From the IMG/VR virus record IMGVR_UViG_3300046665_000482, positions 1 through 61,377 of that record: DNA of 61,377 bases; one strand, given 5' to 3'. The stretch comes from a virus. Under the pieces are notes generated by a model that ran no database searches, was not told where the DNA came from, and was given only the letters and a program-made list of their open reading frames with translations. Positions within the stretch are counted from its first letter, which is position 1, and every line of letters begins with the position of its first letter. Below, piece by piece: positions 7,939 through 18,400 of this stretch. Both the position numbers and the translations under genes were made by a program.

Positions 7939-10900
7939 GCATCAGGGTCCCACAATATTCCGCTAACAAAATACATTGTTTTATTTACCCCCGCATCATT
8001 CTTATAATTTACAGGACCTGAGTACCCTTGCCTATATGTTAGACCTCCGTCATTGATATATAACCCATGTGATGCATCAATAAATGCTGCCTCACCCCTA
8101 ATGAAAGAGGTTTGCACATTGCCAGATGAGTCTCTAACCCTAATTCCATAAGGTGTTACAGTAGTCTGTGGCTGGCCCGACTGTCCTACTAACATACCCG
8201 GTACTGCCAGATCGCCTAAAGGCGTATCAACAATATCTATTCCTGTATCTACCTTTACCGCCTCATTCCCACTGCTATCATAAAAAGATATAGAGTTATC
8301 AGCTCCATCAATTTCAACTCGCTTACCGCTATCAGCAGTTTTTAAGTTACGAACATACAATTCTGCAACCTTTATGAGCGTGGTTAAAAGATAGCCTCCA
8401 CTAATTACCGTTGTGCCAAGCTTAGCTATCTCTACAGCATCTTCAAACGCCATATTGCCAAGTGATGCTGCTAAAGAATTATATTGAGAAATTGCCGTAT
8501 TTGCCTTTGTATCATCAGTATACTTTGAAGCTAATCCCCAATCACCTACAACATAAGCCCCTGATGCCCTTGCAATGTTACAACGCTTTAAATCACCTGC
8601 TGAACCACCGGCCCATAAGTCGCCAACATCATAAGGCGTGGTCGGGGTGGTGGTAAACACACGTCGTTTACCATCCGCCGTATCTTGTGCTGCAGCAGCA
8701 TTTGACAGCGCTAAAACAATATCAGTATCTGAAATTGGCAGCCAGCTATAAACTCCAGTACTTGTATTTTTTGAATACCTATAAGCGTATCCCTTCGAAG
8801 TCCAATAAAATAAATCCCCTAAATGGGCATCTCGAATGGCAGTTGTTGACCATGTATTAGCCGGGGCATTGGTTAATGTTGGTTGATAATCAAAAAACCA
8901 GCTTGTAATTTGACCGTCAATTTGATTTTGCAGACTGTCTTTTATGGCGTTTACAAAGGAAACTTGAGCATAAGTTGTTAAATCTGGTTTATCTGCAAGA
9001 TTAGCGTACCCGGATGATCCCGACTGGAATTGTATTTTACCACCTATTACCCCGGCATTTAAATCAAAATAGGTACCACCGTCAATACTTGATATTGTAC
9101 CCGTTGTTATCTGATCGCCCACTATCGTTGTTATTCCCTTAGTTGAGCGCATAATCCTGTAACCATCTGAATTGACTTCATACAGTATGCCAAGGTTGAA
9201 CGCATAGTATCCTGCAATGTCATTGATTCCGATTGGCGTTTCAGATATTTCCCAAGTACCAATTAATGCGGATTTAGAGCACTTTGCGTAAACGTAATAG
9301 AACTTAGTCGAAACAAGGCCTGTCCATGAGTGAGATGCCATAACCCACGTATAGCCTAGTCCTTCTATCTTATAAACAAAATGAATTAACTGCCCAGATG
9401 ATATTGAAAAAGAGTTAGGGTTGCCAGCCACATTTGGCGTTATAGTAACCTTGTTTAAATTGAAGTTTTGCGAATCGAAACCAAAGGCGGCCATGCCGGC
9501 TACTAAACTCGTTGGGCCAGTGAATAGCGTTCCATCTGGATTAAATATTCTGGTTTGTAGCGTACGCAAGTTTAAACTGTTTAACCTCGCCCTTTCCGCA
9601 TTAGTCCGATTTACATACTTCACCTCATGCTTAGTATCGATAGTGTCGCTAATGATCCGCTCACTAAGAGTATATGGGATGAAGTTAGCTATCTGAACTG
9701 TTATTTTTGTTTCAGGCGTGATTAACTCAGGAAAATTAACCGGGTAATTGACCGCCGTAACCCTAATAAGAGAGTTAATTCCAAGCGCGGTGTCAACAAC
9801 TGTTACCTTATCACCCGGCTGTAGCATAATGCCATTGTCCCTCGCATATAGGGGATCCATTTCAAGGTTATACAGCACACGCGGTATGCAGTTTTCATCA
9901 AGCCATTCTTGCGTTTTAGTCCTGAGTAGATTTTCAGCAGCAGTTACCGAAGCGGGTGGCATGAACATATCAAATAGTGTATAGGTGTCCCCTACCTGTG
10001 CCTGGAATACTGTATTTGGTAATGTGTTGTTGCTGGCGTCAACAAATACCTTAATCTTAATAGTCTTGGTAGCATTGTCGTAATCCAGTATATCGAACTC
10101 TTGCCCTTGAACTTCGCCAGTTAAGAATGAGATTTTAGGAGTTTCAGAGGAGAAATTATCTTTCAGGTTGAACGACAAAGTAGAGTCGGTAATGCTAAAA
10201 TACGTACTGTCTGGACTAGTACCGACCGCCGCCGTAACAACTCCTTCAACCTTTGGATAAATATCTTCATTGATGTAGTCATCTTCTTTGATTCGGTATA
10301 AACTAACATTCTTATCCAGGTGCTCTTCGGCAAACATTAATTGCGTTGCACCTCCCCTATAATTTTCAGGTAGGTTACGCGTGCTGCCGTATCCAAAGCC
10401 GCGTGTTACAATATTCTTATCATCCTGATATTGGTAGCCCAAGGAGTAAAGGCCATTACCCATCCCCCGTTTAAATACGTGAGTAGTTACATTTCCAACT
10501 TGCTTAACAAATTTTAATGCCTTGCCGTTCAAATCCCACTCAACCCCAAATGCTTCAGCAATTGTATCTAAAGCTGTCCGGCAAGTATGTCCATCGAAAC
10601 TTATGGATTTCTCTGTAACAGCATCACATGCCCCAACTGACCAGCCTGAATCTATCTCATTAATGTTGTCAACGACAAGTTGTGCGAAGTCGGTTAGGTC
10701 GCCGTAGTACTGAAACGTCTTGTTTTTCAGATGCTTAAGCTTTTTATCATATAATCGGTACTGATCTGACTCAAATGTGATCGTATACTTATATTCAAAG
10801 GTATTGCCGGCCATTACACTGGGAACGGTGTTAACTGTGTACTGTTGGCCTTTATACACTATATAGGCTCCTATAGGGCAGTCTAATGCACCAGGCAATT

Positions 10901-11012
10901 CTACGTCAGCTTTGATTTCCTTTGCACCCATGAGTTGCCAGTCGATTGACAGGGTATCGTATATGGGGAGGTTAGATATAGCGGAGCCGTTGAAGTAGAT
11001 GGGTAGGTACAT
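7935..11012 (-). CDS. Baseplate hub / tail-tip protein (Tal-like) with fiber C-terminus
   Basis: The 1025-aa product begins with a region typical of phage tail hub proteins (about 1-430), with strands such as GAYIVYKGQQYTVNTVPS and the linker DGHTCRTALDTIAEAFGVEW. Its middle and C-terminal regions are repetitive and beta-rich, with short SSGN-type motifs near the end. It follows the tail-spike gene by 8 bp. It is predicted to close the tail tube and hold the receptor-binding parts. Whether it carries a peptidase cannot be told. Confidence 0.78.
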   Translation of the reverse strand: MYLPIYFNGSAISNLPIYDTLSIDWQLMGAKEIKADVELPGALDCPIGAYIVYKGQQYTVNTVPSVMAGNTFEYKYTITFESDQYRLYDKKLKHLKNKTFQYYGDLTDFAQLVVDNINEIDSGWSVGACDAVTEKSISFDGHTCRTALDTIAEAFGVEWDLNGKALKFVKQVGNVTTHVFKRGMGNGLYSLGYQYQDDKNIVTRGFGYGSTRNLPENYRGGATQLMFAEEHLDKNVSLYRIKEDDYINEDIYPKVEGVVTAAVGTSPDSTYFSITDSTLSFNLKDNFSSETPKISFLTGEVQGQEFDILDYDNATKTIKIKVFVDASNNTLPNTVFQAQVGDTYTLFDMFMPPASVTAAENLLRTKTQEWLDENCIPRVLYNLEMDPLYARDNGIMLQPGDKVTVVDTALGINSLIRVTAVNYPVNFPELITPETKITVQIANFIPYTLSERIISDTIDTKHEVKYVNRTNAERARLNSLNLRTLQTRIFNPDGTLFTGPTSLVAGMAAFGFDSQNFNLNKVTITPNVAGNPNSFSISSGQLIHFVYKIEGLGYTWVMASHSWTGLVSTKFYYVYAKCSKSALIGTWEISETPIGINDIAGYYAFNLGILYEVNSDGYRIMRSTKGITTIVGDQITTGTISSIDGGTYFDLNAGVIGGKIQFQSGSSGYANLADKPDLTTYAQVSFVNAIKDSLQNQIDGQITSWFFDYQPTLTNAPANTWSTTAIRDAHLGDLFYWTSKGYAYRYSKNTSTGVYSWLPISDTDIVLALSNAAAAQDTADGKRRVFTTTPTTPYDVGDLWAGGSAGDLKRCNIARASGAYVVGDWGLASKYTDDTKANTAISQYNSLAASLGNMAFEDAVEIAKLGTTVISGGYLLTTLIKVAELYVRNLKTADSGKRVEIDGADNSISFYDSSGNEAVKVDTGIDIVDTPLGDLAVPGMLVGQSGQPQTTVTPYGIRVRDSSGNVQTSFIRGEAAFIDASHGLYINDGGLTYRQGYSGPVNYKNDAGVNKTMYFVSGILWDPDA

Positions 11013-11020
11013 AGTTATTT

Positions 11021-14000
11021 TTAAATGATTATATAATTACCTGATCCGTCAACTGCTTGAACACGTATTGACTGTTTAGAATCGGCAGGTAATACATAAG
11101 TTGATGCGCCGTCTATGCTGGTTGCTGACACAGTAATAACCCCACTCCCACTATTTTTAATCGCAAACACGGTTTTAGCTGGTGCATTAGGCAATGTCTG
11201 TGTGAATGTTCCACTTGTTATGTTTATAGTATAATCCGTTGTTGGCAAGACAGTAGTGGCAGCTGTGATAGCCCTATATCCTAATAGTAACCCATTCCCT
11301 TTATATGATAATTCGTTTATACTATTAAATGTGCCGTCGCTGTTATGTCTGATAATGAACAGTCCTAGTCCCACATCCGACTTAGGATAGCATATAGTTA
11401 GTGCCCTTGCTGCATCTCCATTGCCATTAAATGTAAAAACTTGCCCAAGACTAAACGGGAAATTTAGTCCTCCTGATACAGAATTGGCACGGACACTGCC
11501 ACCTACAGTAGTGCTGGTTATAGGATTATTCATATTGTCGATAGCTGCCACAAATCCATTTTTATCAACTTTTGAATCTAATTGGCTTTTGATTACCACA
11601 TGGTTTGCGGTCGTCGCTGTTGCTGCTGTGACATTTCCTGAAAAATCAGCGGATGTTCCACTTAACAGGCCGGTTAATGCGCCACCTGATTTATTAAGTT
11701 TTAATGCATCTCCGGCATCTACATAATCTTGCACGGCTTTAGCGCTGGGATAAAGAGTTGTACTATTAGATACTGTGTCGGTTTTATTAGATGAATTTTC
11801 CACAACATACCCAAAATTACCCTCTAAAATACCCCAATTGGCTGCCGTTTGCCCTGGTGTATTTGTTAATGCTCGTAGCCAATCGCCAACATTTACTGCA
11901 ATGCCAGCTAATGTTCCGGCTACACTTATTGACCAAACATTGCCCTTTAAAATTGCTCCCGATGTCCCTGAACCGCCTGTTGACGGATAGGCGTTAGTTG
12001 AAGCGTCATAGGTGCCACGGTCGTTAAGCAATCCAACAACAAGGTTATCGGCATAGTTTTTTGCCGCCTGGACTGTCGGATATAAATTATTATTTACAAC
12101 CGTGAAATCTGTCGCCTTATTTAACAAGTTTTCTTTTAAATCGTCTGATGTATCTATATATGATTTGGTCATCACAGGTACCCACGTACCAGGTGTTCCC
12201 GTTGCAGTACAAACCCAATAGGCTATTCCTGTGCTTGGATTTGTATTGTAAACAATCGTACCGGTAAACCCTTTATAGCCACTTACCGGAATGGTTGCTC
12301 TATAGCTATAATCTGAAACATTTTCGATAACAATGTTGACCCCAGTAGTATTCAGGTTAATGGTATGAGTATTTCCAAACGCTAACCCTGCGCATTTAAG
12401 TCCTCTTATAGTAAAGTAATTGGCCGTAGTGGCAGCGCCTACCTCATTAGTTAATGTAACTGCTGTTCCTATTCTTGTCCCTGAAGTTTCGTATAGCTCA
12501 CAATTTTCGATCGTATAATGATTTCGACTAGTTTCTATTTTAATTGCCGCTCTACCATTTGCCCCCGCAATCGTACCATTATCAAACATTTTAGAGTTTG
12601 ATATTTTTACTCTTGTTGGCGATTGAGTGCCATCTGATGAATTAATAGATTTAAGATACATAGCTCCAAGGGGAAATCCGGTTATCGTATTATTATTGTA
12701 GCTTATATCTTCCCACTTCCCTGCCGTTGTAATGCCGTAAGCGACATTTGTTGTACTACCACTTGTTGCAGCCCCCCCATTTAAATAATTATTTGAAACT
12801 GATACACCGCTAATAACTTGGTTGTCATAGCGTGTATCAAGATAGATACCTGCTATGCTGCGGTAGTATGCGCTTGTATTTACATATTTGTTGATGCAGA
12901 TATTACCATCTATTACAAGCCCCTTTACAGATAATGCTGCTGTTACATCAAAACCTAATGGCCGCCAATAGATAGCAGCGGAGGCCGTGTTAGAAAAAGT
13001 ATTATCTATGTATCCGCCTGTTTGGTTTGTGCCCCAATTAATAATTTGATTATTTGACACTAAAGCGTTATTGCCAAAACCTGAAATAGCACTATAATAT
13101 GTGTTGGTAATCCTGTTGTTGCTTATGGTAACATCATTTGAGTTGTCAAGGTTCGTAGTTGTATTCCCGTACAGCTGAATGCCATATAAATTATTATCCA
13201 ACGTATTTCCATCACAGATTAAGTCACCTGTACCGCCATCGTTCAAACCCTCTATGAGTATGCCGGCGATGCAATTTATAGCGCTATTGCCCTGCACGAT
13301 GAAATTTTTCGTTGTTCTTTGGGTCGGCGCTATTGCTCCCGAAACAAAGTCAAACCCTATATTAGCGGCATCGTCAATAACCTGATTAGTCATTGGGGAA
13401 GATGGAAATGTCCCCACCTTACCTACAGCGGTGTTGTTTTTGACGTAATAAGCCCCAATAGGCCCGGTATAGGCATTTAGCTGTGGTGGAGTTGTGGTTG
13501 GATTCCCTGGTGTAGTACCCCTAATTGTAAAACAATTTCCGTTATACATAGCACCCTGTAACGTTGTTGAGTATCTGACATTCCGAACACCGTAAACGCC
13601 ATTATCTTCAAAAGCTAAATCATAACACCCCTGCACTAAAAATCCCCCCAAGGTACTATCGAATACGTTTACATTATTTACTCTTATATGGTCAACCGCT
13701 TGTATTGACACACATGCTTGTGAAACACCGTAATATTTTGACTCACCAGCTGGATCGGCAGGTATCCACTTATTTAAGTAAACGGGTGTTATGTTACTTT
13801 GGTCAATTGAAAAATCTTTAAGTATAATATTACTAATACGTTTATCTGCGCTATAATAATCGGTATGATAATTTACTACTAAAACACTCAAACCCACATC
13901 TTCGGTTTGCGTAGGGTTATAAGCTATAATTTTACTTGCATTACCATCACCCCTAAGTGTAATATTATTACCTTTTATAAATATAAATTGTGTTGTACGA

Positions 14001-14650
14001 TAATTCCCAGCTGGTAGATACACAGAACCACCACCTATACTATTAGCAAAAGCTAACGCGGCATTAATCCCTGCACTATCTTCATTAATGCCGTCACCTA
14101 ATGCACCAAACCACCTGACGCTTAAATCACTATCATGAGGACGTTTATATCGTTTACCATTTGTAGACACTAAAATAGTACCTGTATTATCTGCACTTGT
14201 AGTATCTGTAGCATCATAAAACCATTGGCCTCCACCATAGTCGCTCGTTTGATATATTACATCAGTTTTAGGATTTGTTATTGCTCGTAAACCGGCTACG
14301 GTTGTATTAATCGATTTATTATCACTTACATGGTCCTGTACAGCTTTAGCACTTGGATAGAGTGTGGTACTGGTTGATATTGCTTGCGATTTGTTTGCAG
14401 TGTTTTCCTTTAATCCTAAATCTCTGCCATCAGCCTTTTTAACCAGACCGGTTGCCGTTAGATCAGCACCCGGCCACCAATATTCCTCAATAGTAGCACC
14501 TGTGATGATGCCTATTGTCCGCTGTACCCTCATCCCCGATGGGATAGCAGATACTGCTGCCGCAGCATCAGCATACGGTCCATACCAGTCATCTATGTTA
14601 CCTGGTACTGTATTTCTGAAAGGTCCCGGGTATTCAAATTTGTTAGACAT
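11021..14650 (-). CDS. Tail spike / fiber with right-handed beta-helix (pectate-lyase-3 fold)
   Basis: In the 1209-aa product an N-terminal attachment part is followed by a pectate-lyase-3 type entry motif (about residues 180-235, GDGINEDSAGINAALAF then GGGSVYLPAGNY). Many short N-rich turns follow to about 800, as in a parallel beta-helix. A fiber repeat of the form ENxxNKxx...TTLYPSAKAVQDxV occurs near 82-110, about 840-868 and about 950-978. It probably binds or cleaves a surface polysaccharide at the tail tip. It overlaps the preceding gene by 8 bp. Confidence 0.8.
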   Translation of the reverse strand: MSNKFEYPGPFRNTVPGNIDDWYGPYADAAAAVSAIPSGMRVQRTIGIITGATIEEYWWPGADLTATGLVKKADGRDLGLKENTANKSQAISTSTTLYPSAKAVQDHVSDNKSINTTVAGLRAITNPKTDVIYQTSDYGGGQWFYDATDTTSADNTGTILVSTNGKRYKRPHDSDLSVRWFGALGDGINEDSAGINAALAFANSIGGGSVYLPAGNYRTTQFIFIKGNNITLRGDGNASKIIAYNPTQTEDVGLSVLVVNYHTDYYSADKRISNIILKDFSIDQSNITPVYLNKWIPADPAGESKYYGVSQACVSIQAVDHIRVNNVNVFDSTLGGFLVQGCYDLAFEDNGVYGVRNVRYSTTLQGAMYNGNCFTIRGTTPGNPTTTPPQLNAYTGPIGAYYVKNNTAVGKVGTFPSSPMTNQVIDDAANIGFDFVSGAIAPTQRTTKNFIVQGNSAINCIAGILIEGLNDGGTGDLICDGNTLDNNLYGIQLYGNTTTNLDNSNDVTISNNRITNTYYSAISGFGNNALVSNNQIINWGTNQTGGYIDNTFSNTASAAIYWRPLGFDVTAALSVKGLVIDGNICINKYVNTSAYYRSIAGIYLDTRYDNQVISGVSVSNNYLNGGAATSGSTTNVAYGITTAGKWEDISYNNNTITGFPLGAMYLKSINSSDGTQSPTRVKISNSKMFDNGTIAGANGRAAIKIETSRNHYTIENCELYETSGTRIGTAVTLTNEVGAATTANYFTIRGLKCAGLAFGNTHTINLNTTGVNIVIENVSDYSYRATIPVSGYKGFTGTIVYNTNPSTGIAYWVCTATGTPGTWVPVMTKSYIDTSDDLKENLLNKATDFTVVNNNLYPTVQAAKNYADNLVVGLLNDRGTYDASTNAYPSTGGSGTSGAILKGNVWSISVAGTLAGIAVNVGDWLRALTNTPGQTAANWGILEGNFGYVVENSSNKTDTVSNSTTLYPSAKAVQDYVDAGDALKLNKSGGALTGLLSGTSADFSGNVTAATATTANHVVIKSQLDSKVDKNGFVAAIDNMNNPITSTTVGGSVRANSVSGGLNFPFSLGQVFTFNGNGDAARALTICYPKSDVGLGLFIIRHNSDGTFNSINELSYKGNGLLLGYRAITAATTVLPTTDYTINITSGTFTQTLPNAPAKTVFAIKNSGSGVITVSATSIDGASTYVLPADSKQSIRVQAVDGSGNYIII

Positions 14651-15404
14651 TTTGTATAATTATTTTATGGGGATGATTCGATGAAAACGGCACACCCTGT
14701 GATAAATAGAAAAGATTATATGATTTTCCATCAACGGTGATTGGAGTCGAAGAATAATTTAGGCCTACCCCATTTGCTAAATCTGTTATAGAAACTACTC
14801 CCTTGTTAACCGGCAGTGCAAAAACAAAATTGGTATAAGTAGTTCCAGTATTTAAAGTGAAATTATCAACGCTAATAATCTCGTTATTTGGCAGGGCAAG
14901 AACTTGTGAAGAGTTGGATGGAACCGCAGCTGCTGCCCCGTAATAAACAATAGATAGGTAATTCCCTCCGTTAATTTTATAAGGCATACTTTGTTTCACT
15001 TCATCAAACTGAAATTGAACAGCAACTAATATTCTTTCATCGTAAAGGTTAGTTATCCGTTTCCATGATGTACCATCCGACTTAAGCTTTGCATTTACTT
15101 TAACGGAGGATTCGACTTGCTCCAGGGTTACATAATTTTGGTTAAGTATGCTAGTTAATAGTGTTTTACTCGCCTCGTATTCAGATAACGTATGAGCAAA
15201 AAGAGCCCCCTTTATAGTAAACACACGTGGCTTCAATCGAGTAGCACTTACCAGGTCAAACTCGACCATATCCCCCCAATCGTGGGAAAAAGCAGCATAA
15301 GGCTCAGGCGGTGCCTCAAATGAATCCGCAGTTGTTTTATCAGCATCGGGAATAATCCCGATAGCTGTTAAAAGATCAAATCCATTTATTTTATAGTTAG
15401 CCAT
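14643..15404 (-). CDS. Distal tail (Dit-like) protein, putative
   Basis: The 253-aa product lies between the tape measure and the spike/hub genes, the usual place of the distal tail protein. Its beta-rich N half (FDLVSATRLKPRVFTIKG) resembles Dit proteins that join the tail tube to the tip. No signal peptide or catalytic motif is seen. The assignment rests mainly on position and length. Confidence 0.55.
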   Translation of the reverse strand: MANYKINGFDLLTAIGIIPDADKTTADSFEAPPEPYAAFSHDWGDMVEFDLVSATRLKPRVFTIKGALFAHTLSEYEASKTLLTSILNQNYVTLEQVESSVKVNAKLKSDGTSWKRITNLYDERILVAVQFQFDEVKQSMPYKINGGNYLSIVYYGAAAAVPSNSSQVLALPNNEIISVDNFTLNTGTTYTNFVFALPVNKGVVSITDLANGVGLNYSSTPITVDGKSYNLFYLSQGVPFSSNHPHKIIIQNV

Positions 15405-15405
15405 A

Positions 15406-18400
15406 TTATCCCAATCCTGCCCCTCGCATTGACCCCGGCGTGGTATTCTTGTTAATCGCCTTCAATTCAACCACGGCGTTTTTCAATTCTACCACCGTAT
15501 TTGCAGTATTTGCTGCTGTAGCGGCGTTATGCGCTAAGTTAGCAGTAGCAATATTGAAGATATCTCCAATGGACTTACCAAGCCCTGTAAGTAAGGTGTT
15601 ACCAACGGTCTGCCCTGTTAGCATCTGCTTCGTTAAGTCATACTGACCGCGTTGAATACCCTCCAATGCATTAGCTTCATCAGAAGTAATGGACTTAATC
15701 GAGTTGTTTAGGGCGCTACCGGAAGAAGATGACGCATCAGTCGGTTTAAAGAAATCCTTAAACGGCTCAAGCCCTGCTGTAAAGCTGTCTCCAGCAACTT
15801 GCAGCATGTCTTTATACTTGTTAAAATCAAACCCTATTGCGCTGTTCCCATTGCCATTCATATAGGCTGCGAAGTCTTTAATAAAACCATCAACAACGGG
15901 CTGCAAGAACTTAAGCTCTAAACCTTTCTTAACTGCATTAGCAATAACTCCGTTGAACGCCTCATTGAGCTTGGCCAGAGAATCTTCCCCAGATGCAAAT
16001 GCATCGGTAAAAGCATCAGCAAGGCTAGATGAAAGGTCTTTGAAAGTAGTTTGCACGAGCATATCTGTAATCGACTGCTGTATGTCAGCGATCTGATTTG
16101 GTATCTCGTTTAATTTGTCTTGGTAAGAATTGATCTTCCCCTGATCTGCATGCTTTTTTCCACGCTCTGCATCTAATTGTTGCTGAAGTAGAGCCTGCTG
16201 TTTATTAAGGTTTTCAATCTCTTTTAAGCTATCGGTATAAAAGGACTCCCCGACCGATCGTTGAACATCTCTTTCCAATTGCTTGAAACCTTTATCTAAC
16301 GCCTCAAGTTGATCTTGGTAGCCCTGAATGGTTTTTTCAATACGCTTATCACCTGCATTGAATATCGATTTAAATACGCTTGCAATGGCTTGTACAACTA
16401 CCAAGGCCAATGATATTACTGCAAGTATTACAGATGCTTTTTCGGCTGTTTTTATGGCGGCAGAAGTGGCTACAGCTGTTGCGGCAGCAGCAGTAGATGC
16501 TGCTGATACTGCCGTTGCTGTAGCTATACCTGCTTGAGCAATAGCTGATAGCGAAGATAATGCAGTTGTGCCAACCTCACCTATCGCATCTTTTAATATA
16601 TCGCAAGATTCAACAGCATCATTTACAAACTTGAACGCGCCAGATGTTGCATGCGCAAGGTTATTCCAGTCAGCTTTTATTTCAACTGCTGATTTCTTGG
16701 AACTGTCGGCACCATCTGAAAATATTGTTCTAATGGCTAGGCCTAGTTGCTTGAATGGATTATCTTTGATTAAGATATCCCTGGCCTCTTGTAGTTTTTT
16801 TCTGGTTGCTGCAAGGTCTATTGGAGTTAACTTTTTGCTTAAGTCTTTGAATTTGCCCTCTATAGTTGAAAGTAATTTCTCAATATCGCCTACGGCAAGG
16901 TCATCAAGATTTGAGAACAGGTTTGACCAGTCAACACTATCCGTTAATTCGCTTACAGATAACCCGCTAATCTTTTTGTCAAAGTTGTCCTTTAGTATCC
17001 TGTACTGCTCTGCCAGTTGGTCAGCGTTTAGATTTAAAGGATTCTTAGCAATCTCGGCTTGATCTTTTGCATAATTTGCAGTTAATATTTTTGCCTGATC
17101 CTGGTAGCTTTGAAGTTGCTTTAAAAGGGTGTCATATTTGCCACGCTCTGCATTTGTTTCATCGGCTATACGTTTGTTAAGTTCAGCTAGTTTTAATTTA
17201 TTCCCCTCTGTGTCAACATCAAAGCCTCCTTTAGCTTTCTCATCTGTGGAAACCAAAGCCTGTTCTTGTGCCTTCAAGCTTTGTAGATACGTTTTATCCG
17301 TATCAATCAGGCCGGCGTATCTCTTCTTGGCATTTTCCTCGCCTACTTCATTTTTATAAGCCTCAAAATCATCATAAAGTTTCTTTTGAGAATCTAATGT
17401 TACCTTTAGTTTTCCAGTTCCTTGCCTGTCACGTAGGGCAACTAATTCACGGTCTTGGGCACGAATCAAACCGCCACCATCAACTCTAAGGCCTTTCTTT
17501 TTATTTTCGGGATTGTTATTGAACTTAACAGCCTCTTCCTGCATCTTCCTATACTTGTCTCTAACCGATTCCAGTTCTTGTTCATCGGCCTCCAATTGCT
17601 TATTAGTACCTTTTTTGGTAAGTTCATCTATTTTTTGTTGCAGCGAATTACGGGCGTTCAATGCAGTGTCAACTTTTGGATTATTATCACTAACTTTTGG
17701 CGAATACTTTTTTAATATCAGTTCTACCTGTTTTAATTTACCTTCTAAGTCTGCCCGCTGTTTATCATTCGGAGCCAATGCGTTGAGCTTAGCTTGTAAT
17801 GCGGCCTGAAGGTTATCGGCATCTGCTTTTTGTTCGATGTTGGTTAATAAAGATTGGAAATTCTTTACAGGCTCTTTTATTAGGTTAGTGTTACCTTCAA
17901 TAGCGGCTGCAATCTTCTTTCCACCACCTGCATATTTTGTAACAAAAGCCTCTTGCCCATCCAGTATTTTAATAAGATCATTTTGAACTTTATATGCCTC
18001 TGAAGCATCATTCTTAATATTCTTAATGTTCGCTAAATCTTGAATACTCCCCGGCTTTAAGGTGCTGCTGCCATTTTCAAAATTTATTTTGTTCTGCTTT
18101 TGAAACTTTGAATAATCGGCTAATTGATTATTCCTTGCATTATTTATTTTTTCCTTTTGAAATTCTGCGTCCTGCTTTTTTGCTTCGATTTCAGTTATTT
18201 TATTAGCCGCGGCTTTTGCCTTTGCTTGCTCTAAAATAGATGCAGTAACTAAATCGTAACTTTTACTTAACTCGCCATTTATTATTTTCAAGGATGATGT
18301 GTTTGCAAACTCATTCGGGAACTCTTTCTTTAGTTCAAGCGCAGCCGCAAGCCTATCCTTCATTGCATTATTTACATCTGTAGCTACTCCATATAGAATT

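Noticed and set aside
11021-14650. Possible diversity-generating retroelement acting on the tail spike
   Set aside because: No reverse transcriptase gene and no template/variable repeat pair seen in the window.
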